Shown in pieces: positions 55,908-63,058 of a DNA stretch of 64,000 nucleotides (position 1 is its first letter; the number at the start of each line of letters is the position of its first letter). The position numbers were made by a program, and so were the translations under genes. Source of the DNA: Citrobacter amalonaticus Y19. Its GTDB lineage: Bacteria; Pseudomonadota; Gammaproteobacteria; Enterobacterales; Enterobacteriaceae. Where the stretch lies: positions 4,526,001-4,590,000 of the forward strand of contig NZ_CP011132.1 in assembly GCF_000981805.1 (NCBI RefSeq). Direction: 5' to 3'. The notes beneath the pieces were generated by a model. That model saw only the letters and a program-made list of their open reading frames with translations. It was not told the origin of the DNA and did not search any database.

Positions 55908-56736
55908 CTTCAACGAGATCCTTAAAATCGGCCAGGAAAGAAATTTCAAAGCGATTGGATCTTTTAATCTGCACTGTATTGAAATGCTGCCCGCGTTTTT
56001 TAAAGCGGCGCAAAAAACGAATAGCCCGTTAATGATTCAGATTTCAACCGGGACGGCAGAATATCTGGGCTATCGCCTGTTAGTGGATGCGGTACGTTCG
56101 CTGGCGGAGAGCGAGGATGTCCCGACCTGCCTGCATCTGGATCACTGTTCTGATATCAGCGCCATTGAGACGGCGATGAACGCCGGATTCTCCTCGGTCA
56201 TGTATGACGGTTCGCACCTGGGGCTGGAAGAGAATATCGGTAATACCCGCATCGTGGTGGAGATGGCGCGGCCACGAAATATTACGGTAGAAGGCGAGCT
56301 CGGGGCTATTGGCGGCTCAGAAGATGGTAAAGCGGTGGCGGCGGAAGATATCTGCTTTACGACGGTAGAAGATGCCAAACGCTTTGTTGATGAAACGCAG
56401 GTCGACATGCTGGCGGTGTCGGTGGGCACGGTGCACGGTCTGTATACCGGCAAGGCGCAGATTCAACATCAGCGGCTGAAAGAGATCAGCGCCGCGACCG
56501 CTGTTCCATTGGTATTACACGGTGGGACGGGGGTGAGCGATGACGATATGCGCCTGGCGGTCACCGAAGGCATTAATAAAGTGAATGTCGGCACGGAAAT
56601 GAACGTGCAATGGGTCGACCAGTGTAAAAATACCTTTGAGAAAGGCAAGGTGAATGACAGCGTACGTAAGTTTTTAATTCCGGCAAACAATGCGGTAACC
56701 CAGGTATTAATGGAAAAGATCGCGTTATTTAAATAA
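55894..56736 (+). CDS. Class II ketose-bisphosphate aldolase
   Basis: Encodes 280 residues. ATG 55894 is preferred because GGGG lies 9 nt before it; ATG 55888 is an alternative. Zinc and catalytic motifs: LHLDHCSD near 80, VEGELGAIGGSED near 133, VGTVHGLYTG near 175, LHGGTGVSDDD near 207 and the phosphate loop KVNVGTEM. It is close to the GatY/KbaY/FbaA family, which cleaves tagatose- or fructose-1,6-bisphosphate to DHAP and glyceraldehyde-3-phosphate. It would act after the PFK-like kinase. Confidence 0.9.
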   Translation: MSLYNFNEILKIGQERNFKAIGSFNLHCIEMLPAFFKAAQKTNSPLMIQISTGTAEYLGYRLLVDAVRSLAESEDVPTCLHLDHCSDISAIETAMNAGFSSVMYDGSHLGLEENIGNTRIVVEMARPRNITVEGELGAIGGSEDGKAVAAEDICFTTVEDAKRFVDETQVDMLAVSVGTVHGLYTGKAQIQHQRLKEISAATAVPLVLHGGTGVSDDDMRLAVTEGINKVNVGTEMNVQWVDQCKNTFEKGKVNDSVRKFLIPANNAVTQVLMEKIALFK

Positions 56737-56795
56737 CTCCGTTATTAATAAATGATATTTTGTTGCCCTGTTGTCCATCAGGGCGGGGGATCGCT

Positions 56796-57065
56796 ATGTT
56801 TGAATCTTTGAAATCGTTATGGAAAAAAGAAACACGCCCGCCGGAAGAATATGATGAGCAATCCCGTGTTCTGGCGGCAGAAATCGCCAGACTGGAAGGT
56901 GAACTGCAGGGCAACCCCGGTAATGGCGAAATACAGAAAGCATTAATGCTTACCTATAACCGGGCGCTGTCGGTTTATGCCAAAAGCCAAACGCACCGAC
57001 AGGAAATTGATTCGCTTTTTGTACGTATAGATGCGTTACGTAATGTTATTCGCCGGAATATTTAG
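56796..57065 (+). CDS. Small coiled-coil protein of unknown function
   Basis: Encodes 89 residues from ATG 56796 after GGGGGAT. It is charged and helical, with heptad-like stretches EYDEQSRVLAAEIARLEGEL and HRQEIDSLFVRIDALRN; no signal peptide or membrane segment. I do not recognise the family. It sits inside the PTS gene cluster between the aldolase (59-bp gap) and EIIA (32-bp gap), so it is probably co-expressed. It could be a structural or regulatory partner of a PTS protein; this is a guess. Confidence 0.75.
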   Translation: MFESLKSLWKKETRPPEEYDEQSRVLAAEIARLEGELQGNPGNGEIQKALMLTYNRALSVYAKSQTHRQEIDSLFVRIDALRNVIRRNI

Positions 57066-57097
57066 AGCCATATTCATTAAGCTCTTAGGGAGTCGTT

Positions 57098-57535
57098 ATG
57101 ACGATAAAAGAATTACTTATCGAGGCCGATGCCATTCAGGTTGGTGTAGCGGAAACGGACTGGCAGAAGGTGATTCAACTGGCGGCCAGTCCATTGGTTG
57201 CAAAAGGGTATATTTCAGCGGAATACGGTCAGGCGGTTATCGACAACACCCTCAGTCATGGGGCGTATTATGTGTTTGATGAAGGTGTCGCGATCCCCCA
57301 TGCCCGTCCAGAGTGTGGGGTGAAGCGCAACTGTTTTAGCATGGTGCTACTGGATAAGCCCATTCAGTTTGCCGACAGTGAAGCCGCCGATATTGTCATT
57401 ATGTTTGGCGCGCAGGACAGTAATGCGCATATCGAAGAGGGCATTCGCGCCATCATCGCGTTACTCGATAACGATGAACGCATGGCGAAGCTGCGGGCGG
57501 CAAGTTCCCGGGAAGAGGTGGTCGCGCTGCTATGA
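57098..57535 (+). CDS. PTS EIIA component, SgcA/UlaC type
   Basis: Encodes 145 residues with an EIIA type-2 fold. The phospho-His68 is in GVAIPHARPE by count, and the downstream NAHIEEGIRAIIALLDND block is shared with SgcA. It supplies phosphate to the EIIB at 54.2 kb. The stop overlaps the following kinase gene start (ATGA). Confidence 0.92.
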   Translation: MTIKELLIEADAIQVGVAETDWQKVIQLAASPLVAKGYISAEYGQAVIDNTLSHGAYYVFDEGVAIPHARPECGVKRNCFSMVLLDKPIQFADSEAADIVIMFGAQDSNAHIEEGIRAIIALLDNDERMAKLRAASSREEVVALL

Positions 57536-58092
57536 AACGACACCTCTCGCCAGACTGTAAAACAGTCATTTTAATCAACGGGATCCCCGCTTCAGGTAAG
57601 AGTACGATTACCCGTCAGCTCTCCGAAACATTCAGTCTGCCGCTGCTGACGATTGATGGGATCAAAGAGCCGTTTATGGCGCGCTTTACGGATATTGACC
57701 GGCCTTTCAACCGGCAGTTGGGCTGTGCGGCCTATGAAGTGATCTGGTCGATTATCGGTCACTCACCGGCGAGCGTCGTCTGGCTGGTGGACGCCTGGTT
57801 TGGTTTTCAGCCTCGCGAGACGTTGCAGCAGCTATTGCAGCAGGCGGGCGTTGAGAAGGTGGTTGAGGTGTGGAACCACATTACGCCCGAGTTGGCGGTG
57901 GCACGCTATGCCACCCGGTTACAGGCCCGTAAGCCGGGTCATCCTGGCGAGGAGTATCTGCCTGAACTGGCGCAACTGGCAGAACGCGCCGGTCCGATGC
58001 GGCTCGGGCCGGTATTAACAGTAGACCAGGCGCAAACGCTGGATATTGACTCCGTTATCGCCTGGATAGACGAACAGATAGCGAAAACCTGA
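57532..58092 (+). CDS. P-loop kinase (AAA_33 / chloramphenicol phosphotransferase-like)
   Basis: Encodes 186 residues. The Walker A motif INGIPASGKSTITRQL lies near 14-29; a hydrophobic strand ending in Asp (SVVWLVDAWFG, near 80-90) fits Walker B. Members phosphorylate small molecules, such as sugars or antibiotics. Here it ends the PTS-aldolase operon and overlaps EIIA by 4 bp, so a second sugar-phosphate step or an unphosphorylated intermediate is possible. The substrate cannot be read from sequence. Confidence 0.8.
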   Translation: MKRHLSPDCKTVILINGIPASGKSTITRQLSETFSLPLLTIDGIKEPFMARFTDIDRPFNRQLGCAAYEVIWSIIGHSPASVVWLVDAWFGFQPRETLQQLLQQAGVEKVVEVWNHITPELAVARYATRLQARKPGHPGEEYLPELAQLAERAGPMRLGPVLTVDQAQTLDIDSVIAWIDEQIAKT

Positions 58093-58118
58093 ACGACAAA
58101 TTGTTGTTAACACGTGAA

Positions 58119-58139
58119 GGCGCCCGCGGGCGCTTTTTT
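58119..58139 (+). terminator. Terminator of the PTS-aldolase operon
   Basis: Self-complementary GCGCCCGCGGGCGC followed by TTTTTT; it reaches the stop codon of convergent azlD. Confidence 0.88.
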
Positions 58140-58461
58140 AGTGTATCCCCGTCATCCGCAACAATGCCGTGACCACGGCAGCGGCGATAATCACCACAAT
58201 CAATGGCATTTTTCGCCAGGCGAGGAAGACCGCGAAGGCGACGCCGAGGACGCGCGCCATGCCGGCAAAGTGCTCGCCTTCATAAAAGGTGGTCGCCAGC
58301 GCGACGGAAAACAGCAACACGGTAGCCGCGTCGGAAAGTAATGCCTGAGAGCGCTCAGAGAGTGCCAGTCGGCTGCCGAGTTTGGCGCCGCCGAGGCGCA
58401 TTAAATAGGTTCCCACCGATAAAATGGCGATGCCGACGATGAACAGCGTCATGTTGCCCAT
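58138..58461 (-). CDS. azlD: AzlD-family branched-chain amino acid exporter subunit
   Basis: Encodes 107 residues with three to four hydrophobic segments and the AzlD pattern MRLGGAKL near 22 and LPLIVVIIAAAVVTALLR-like ending. It partners with AzlC, overlapping its stop by one base (TAATG). Related to E. coli YgaH; exports small amino acids. Substrate inferred from family. Confidence 0.85.
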   Translation of the reverse strand: MGNMTLFIVGIAILSVGTYLMRLGGAKLGSRLALSERSQALLSDAATVLLFSVALATTFYEGEHFAGMARVLGVAFAVFLAWRKMPLIVVIIAAAVVTALLRMTGIH

Positions 58462-59120
58462 TATTTCTTCCTCGTCAGTAAACCCAGCAGGGAGAGCAGA
58501 ACCGGCAGTCCGACCGGCGCAAAGGGAACGGCGGCGAGCGACACGACGGCACCGCTCAGTCCACGAATCAGCGTGGTGCGGTTTTTAAACGCCGGGACGA
58601 CGAGCGCCAGCAGAATGGCCGGGAACACGGCGTCCAGCCCGATGGTTTCCGGGGCGGGCAACAGTTGCCCCACCACCGTACCCAGCAGGGTTCCCAGCGG
58701 CCACAGAATGGCGACGCCAAGGCCGCACAGCCAGTAGGCGGCTTTGCGCTGCTCCGGGGTTTTCTGCGACAGGCCGAACACCACGCTTTCATCGTTCATA
58801 ATATGACAGCCGAAAAAGCTCGCCGCGCGGGTGCCGACCAGGTCGCGTACCGTCACGCCAAACGGGACATGACGGGCGTTAACCAGTAAGCCAGCAGCGG
58901 CAGCGGCGATCGGATTGCCGCCGCTGGCGACAATGCCAATAAACATAAATTCGGACGCACCTGCCAGTACGCAAATAGAAAGTACAAACGGCACCCAGAC
59001 CGGGAAGCCGTAAGCCATCGCCAGTGAACCGTAGGACATCCCTACCACGCCCACGGCAAGGCAGACCAGAAATATTGCTTTTATTGTGTCTGCCTTCAGA
59101 CAGGAGAAGAAGCGCGTCAT
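58461..59120 (-). CDS. azlC: AzlC-family amino acid exporter
   Basis: Encodes 219 residues with multiple membrane helices and AzlC motifs: AGASEFMFIGIVASGGNPIAAA near 54 and NARHVPFGVTVRD near 82. It is the large subunit of an AzlCD/YgaZH-type exporter of branched-chain or similar amino acids. It is divergent from a XRE-cupin regulator with 98 bp between starts holding a 13-bp inverted repeat, the usual arrangement for local control. Confidence 0.88.
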   Translation of the reverse strand: MTRFFSCLKADTIKAIFLVCLAVGVVGMSYGSLAMAYGFPVWVPFVLSICVLAGASEFMFIGIVASGGNPIAAAAAGLLVNARHVPFGVTVRDLVGTRAASFFGCHIMNDESVVFGLSQKTPEQRKAAYWLCGLGVAILWPLGTLLGTVVGQLLPAPETIGLDAVFPAILLALVVPAFKNRTTLIRGLSGAVVSLAAVPFAPVGLPVLLSLLGLLTRKK

Positions 59121-59129
59121 GATTTAGCC

Positions 59130-59199
59130 ATATCGAACGAATTTCCATTATAATGAACGCAACACAGGTGTTTGACAAGATGAACGATTCGTTCGATAT
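59130..59199. promoter_or_regulatory. azlC / regulator divergent operator region
   Basis: Perfect 13-bp inverted arms ATATCGAACGAAT (59130-59142) and ATTCGTTCGATAT (59187-59199) lie 57 bp apart centre to centre. The right arm covers the regulator's -10 (TTGACA 59172-59177, 17-bp spacer, GATATA 59195-59200). A palindromic CATTATAATG between the arms could act as a -10 in either direction. This suggests a looped or paired repressor operator. Confidence 0.6.
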
Positions 59200-59218
59200 A
59201 AAAAACATGGAGTCGTGT

Positions 59219-59827
59219 ATGACACAACCCATCAGCGTGATTGCTAAAAGTCTGGTTCGCGAACGTCAGCGGACGGGGCTGTCTCTGGCAGAAATCGCCC
59301 GACGGGCGGGGATTGCCAAGTCGACGCTTTCCCAACTGGAAGCGGGGAATGGTAATCCTAGCCTGGAAACGCTCTGGTCGCTCTGTGTGGCGCTGGATAT
59401 TCCCTTTGCACGGCTACTGGAGCCGCAGGCGCAAAAAACGCAGGTGATCCGTTGCGGTGAGGGCACAAAAGTGGTGGCCGAACAGGCGCACTATCAGGCG
59501 ATTTTACTGGCCGCCTGCCCGCCAGGCGCACGGCGCGATATCTATCTGCTGTTGACCCAACCCGGAGCCGACCGTATTTCCCAGCCACATCCGTCGGGAT
59601 CGATCGAACATATTATTGTGACGAAGGGAAAAGCGCTGGTCGGACTGACAGAAGCGCCAGAAGTGTTGGGCGAGGGCGACTATATTTGTTATCCCGCCGA
59701 TCAGGAGCATATCTTTAAAGCGCTGGAAGCGGATACCCAGGCGATTCTGGTTGCCGAGCAGAGTTTAGCGAACCTGGAGTTTCACCGTTATGGTATGCAA
59801 AAGGCGCCGTCGAATGATTACTTTTAA
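59219..59827 (+). CDS. XRE-family regulator with C-terminal cupin
   Basis: Encodes 202 residues from ATG 59219, with GGAG 6 nt upstream; upstream in-frame ATGs lie inside the promoter. The HTH (about 10-65) has LSLAEIARRAGIAKSTLSQLEAG, and a cupin sensor domain (about 100-180) has HPSGSIEHIIVTKGKALVG and YPADQEHIFKA. Such proteins often control amino-acid or small-molecule exporters. The likely target is divergent azlCD and itself. Confidence 0.88.
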   Translation: MTQPISVIAKSLVRERQRTGLSLAEIARRAGIAKSTLSQLEAGNGNPSLETLWSLCVALDIPFARLLEPQAQKTQVIRCGEGTKVVAEQAHYQAILLAACPPGARRDIYLLLTQPGADRISQPHPSGSIEHIIVTKGKALVGLTEAPEVLGEGDYICYPADQEHIFKALEADTQAILVAEQSLANLEFHRYGMQKAPSNDYF

Positions 59828-59911
59828 TTATTTTTTCTCTTAATTCATATTTAATTTTTTTATGATATTTCGTTTATTTTAGCCCTTTTGTTATATTCCT
59901 CACGAACTTAA

Positions 59912-59939
59912 AGCTTTCTGCGTTTACACAAAGAAAGCT
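59912..59939 (+). other. Inverted repeat upstream of the porin gene
   Basis: AGCTTTCT/AGAAAGCT with a 12-bp spacer, in the 277-bp AT-rich gap before the porin gene. No T-run follows, so a terminator for the regulator is unlikely; possible operator. Confidence 0.35.
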
Positions 59940-60104
59940 GCATGTTAGTAATTATTGGCCTGTAGCGCGGTAACCATTGATTATTCTTTTTATCAATTGT
60001 TGATGCGACCAAATATAAAAATAATACATATTATTTCGTTATTCATTCTGCGTATTTCTAATAGAAATACGCTGTTCATTATTTATTTCAAAGAGCGTGA
60101 ATAA

Positions 60105-61496
60105 ATGAAGAAATCGACGCTGGCTTTAGTAATAGGTCTATTATTAGTCGCTAATAATAGTGTTGCTAAAACGCAAAAAATGACACTGGAACAACGACTC
60201 GAACTACTGGAAGCGCGACTGGAAGCGGCAGAAAATCGGGCAGCGAAAGCGGAAAATCAGGTTCAGCAATTACAGGTTCAGCAGGCAACCGAAATCCGTG
60301 AAATTAAAGCGGCTCAGGGCAACACGCCCGTAAACGGTCAGGCCACTTCGGAGGAGACGAAAAAGAATGCCGCATCACCGAATCTGCTGCTGTCCGGTTA
60401 TGGCGATCTGAAAATCTATGGTGATGTGGAATTCAACATGGATGCGGAAAGTAATCATGGCCTGCTGGCAATGACCAATGCCAATGTTAATAGCGATCCG
60501 ACCAACGAACAGTGGAATATTAATGGCCGAATTTTGTTGGGATTTGACGGCACGCGTAAGCTGGATAATGGTTATTACGCCGGATTCTCCGCTCAACCGT
60601 TGGGTGACATGAAGGGCATGGTGAATATTGATGATGCCGTCTTCTTCTTTGGTAAAGAGAATGACTGGAAGGTGAAGGTCGGACGCTTCGAAGCGTATGA
60701 TATGTTCCCTCTCAATCAGGATACGTTTGTTGAGCACTCGGGGAATACTGCTAACGATCTGTATGACGACGGCAGCGGCTATATTTACATGATGAAAGAA
60801 GGTCGTGGTCGTTCTGATGCTGGCGGAAACTTCCTGGTCAGCAAACAGGTGGATAACTGGTACTTTGAGTTAAACACCCTGCTGGAAGACGGGACGTCGC
60901 TCTATAACGATGGCGATTTCCACGGTCGGGAAATGGATCAACAGAAAAACGTTGCCTATTTGCGTCCGGTTATTTCGTGGTCACAGGATGCGTTCTCTGT
61001 TGCTGCCGCGATGGAAGCGAACGTGGTCAATAATGCGTACGGTTACACCAACGCCAACGGTAAGTTTGTCGATCAGTCGGACCGTACCGGTTACGGTATG
61101 ACGATGACGTGGAACGGTTTAAAGACCGATCCGGAAAACGGCATCGTGGTAAACCTGAATACCGCGTATCTTGATGCCAACAACGAAAAAGATTTTACTA
61201 CCGGGGTGAACGCGCTGTGGAAACGTTTTGAGTTGGGCTATATCTACGCGCATAACAAGATTGATGACTTTGAAGGCGTGGTGTGTGATGACGGCTGCTG
61301 GATTAATAATGAAGGCACTTATGACATTCATACTATCCACGCGTCGTATCAATTCGCTAACGTGATGAATATGCAAAACTTCAATATCTACCTTGGTGCA
61401 TATTACTCGATTCTGGATAGCGACGGGGATAACGTGAACGGTGACGATTCTGACAATCGTTACGGTGGGCGCGTCCGCTTTAAATATTATTTCTAA
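60105..61496 (+). CDS. RafY-type outer-membrane glycoporin
   Basis: Encodes 463 residues. A signal peptide ends near NNSVA|KTQ. A periplasmic coiled coil (about 25-80: EQRLELLEARLEAAENRAAKAENQVQQL) precedes an outer-membrane barrel ending RVRFKYYF. The length and coiled-coil-plus-barrel plan match RafY and related carbohydrate porins, which admit oligosaccharides. It stands alone without inner-membrane partners alongside; it might serve the PTS cluster upstream or the rhamnose genes. The symbol rafY is withheld because the substrate is unknown. Confidence 0.85.
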   Translation: MKKSTLALVIGLLLVANNSVAKTQKMTLEQRLELLEARLEAAENRAAKAENQVQQLQVQQATEIREIKAAQGNTPVNGQATSEETKKNAASPNLLLSGYGDLKIYGDVEFNMDAESNHGLLAMTNANVNSDPTNEQWNINGRILLGFDGTRKLDNGYYAGFSAQPLGDMKGMVNIDDAVFFFGKENDWKVKVGRFEAYDMFPLNQDTFVEHSGNTANDLYDDGSGYIYMMKEGRGRSDAGGNFLVSKQVDNWYFELNTLLEDGTSLYNDGDFHGREMDQQKNVAYLRPVISWSQDAFSVAAAMEANVVNNAYGYTNANGKFVDQSDRTGYGMTMTWNGLKTDPENGIVVNLNTAYLDANNEKDFTTGVNALWKRFELGYIYAHNKIDDFEGVVCDDGCWINNEGTYDIHTIHASYQFANVMNMQNFNIYLGAYYSILDSDGDNVNGDDSDNRYGGRVRFKYYF

Positions 61497-61504
61497 ATGA
61501 AAGG

Positions 61505-61531
61505 GCCCGGTAGCGCTGATGCCTACCGGGC
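61505..61531. terminator. Bidirectional hairpin between porin gene and rhaM
   Basis: Perfect 9-bp stem GCCCGGTAG/CTACCGGGC with a 9-nt loop between convergent genes. T-tracts are poor on both sides. Confidence 0.6.
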
Positions 61532-61538
61532 TCATCGG

Positions 61539-61853
61539 TTACTCCAGATAAAACACTTCTTTCAGCTCCGCGCTCACCGGGCTGTTATCCGGGTTCGCGG
61601 GCATGACGTCACGCATATGCTTCCACCAGCGCTGACAAACGTCAGTGCTGGCAACGGCATTCCAGCGTTCTTCGGATTCAATCTCGACGGTGGCGAACAG
61701 CAGATTGCGTTCTTTATCGAGATAAATCGCGTAATGATGCGCGCCGTGAGCCTTCAGTACTGCTTCCAGCTCCGGCCAAATGGGATTATGACGACGCTGA
61801 TATTCCTCGTGCGCGTCGGCATTCACCTGCATCACGAACGCTTTGCGGATCAT
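61539..61853 (-). CDS. rhaM: L-rhamnose mutarotase
   Basis: Encodes 104 residues, the RhaM length. Key features: His in EYQRRHNPIWPEL near 21, HHYAIYLD near 39 and the WWKHM block near 75. It interconverts L-rhamnose anomers for RhaA. The start overlaps the upstream dehydrogenase stop by 4 bp (ATGA). In K-12 rhaM follows rhaD; here the dehydrogenase precedes it. Confidence 0.95.
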   Translation of the reverse strand: MIRKAFVMQVNADAHEEYQRRHNPIWPELEAVLKAHGAHHYAIYLDKERNLLFATVEIESEERWNAVASTDVCQRWWKHMRDVMPANPDNSPVSAELKEVFYLE

Positions 61854-62998
61854 AACGCCTCCAGGTAAAGCTCGCGTACATCGTCACGGCTGGCGGTACG
61901 CGGGTTACACGGCGCGCAAGGGTCAGCCAGCGCTTTGTCCAGCCAGCCTTCGATATCCTCTTTGGTGACGCCGAGCTGGCTGAAACCTGCCGGAATACCG
62001 ACGCGTTTACTCAGCGCGCGGATGGCGTTGATCGCTTCCTGACTCGCGGCTTCATCGCTCATACCACGGGTATCGACACCCATCGCCTGCGCGATGCGGG
62101 CAAAACGCGCCACTGCGTTCGGGCGGTTAAAGTTTTCGATAATCGGCAGCAGGATGGCGTTACAGACGCCGTGTGGCAGGTTATGCGTGGCACCCGGCTG
62201 GTGCGCCAGGGCATGAACCAGTCCCAGACCCGCGCTGTTAAACGCCATACCCGCCAGATACTGACCAAACGCCATCTGCTCGCGCGCTTCCAGGTTGTGA
62301 CCATCATCGACCGCTTTCGGCAGCCACAGGTTGATCAGGCGAATGGCTTCCAGCGCATTGGCGTCGGTCAGCGGATGCGCGCCGACAGAAACATACGCTT
62401 CCACCGCGTGGGTCAGTGCATCCATACCGGTTGCCGCCGTCACGGAGGCGGGGATTTCCAGCATTACGCTGGCATCGTCCACGGCGATGTCCGGGATGAT
62501 GTTCGGATCGATGATGACCTCTTTCACCTGGCGTCCGGAGTCGATGATCACCGCGTTGCTGGTCATCTCGGCGGCGGTTCCAGCGGTGGTGTTGATGGCA
62601 ACCAGCGGCACGCCAGGTTTTTTCACTTTACCCACGCCGGAATAGGCGGTGGAGGGACCCGGATTGGCGGTGAGGATTTTCACGGCTTTGGCGGTATCGA
62701 TCGGGCTGCCGCCGCCAAAGCCGATAATGTAATCACAGTTCGCGTTCTGATAGGCCGCGTAGCCTTTTTGTACCAGCGCTTCGGTCGGATTCGGGAATAC
62801 CTCATCGAACAGGTGGTACGATATTTTGTGCTCATCCAGCGCTGCAAACAGGCTGTCGAGCAGGCCCAGCTTAACCAGTTGACCGTCGGTGACGATCAGC
62901 GCTTTACCCCATTGCTTATTTGCAACGAGGTTCACCATATCGCCAATCGCGCCCGCGCCGTGCAGACTGATTTTCGGAAGTGCCAGCATAAAACTCAT
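61850..62998 (-). CDS. Iron-dependent alcohol dehydrogenase, lactaldehyde reductase-like
   Basis: Encodes 382 residues. The NAD-binding motif is GGGSPIDTAKA near 95. Iron ligands lie in DANALEAIRL/GMDALTHAVEAY and in HALAHQPGATHNLPHG near 263-278. It resembles FucO and YiaY. Within a rhamnose locus it most likely reduces L-lactaldehyde, made by RhaD cleavage, to L-1,2-propanediol. AAGGAG precedes the ATG. K-12 lacks a dehydrogenase in its rha operon. Confidence 0.88.
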   Translation of the reverse strand: MSFMLALPKISLHGAGAIGDMVNLVANKQWGKALIVTDGQLVKLGLLDSLFAALDEHKISYHLFDEVFPNPTEALVQKGYAAYQNANCDYIIGFGGGSPIDTAKAVKILTANPGPSTAYSGVGKVKKPGVPLVAINTTAGTAAEMTSNAVIIDSGRQVKEVIIDPNIIPDIAVDDASVMLEIPASVTAATGMDALTHAVEAYVSVGAHPLTDANALEAIRLINLWLPKAVDDGHNLEAREQMAFGQYLAGMAFNSAGLGLVHALAHQPGATHNLPHGVCNAILLPIIENFNRPNAVARFARIAQAMGVDTRGMSDEAASQEAINAIRALSKRVGIPAGFSQLGVTKEDIEGWLDKALADPCAPCNPRTASRDDVRELYLEAL

Positions 62999-63058
62999 GT
63001 TGTTTCTCCTTAAAGTGATGATATTTCCGGCGGCAAAACTCCATGTCGCCGGAGGGAT

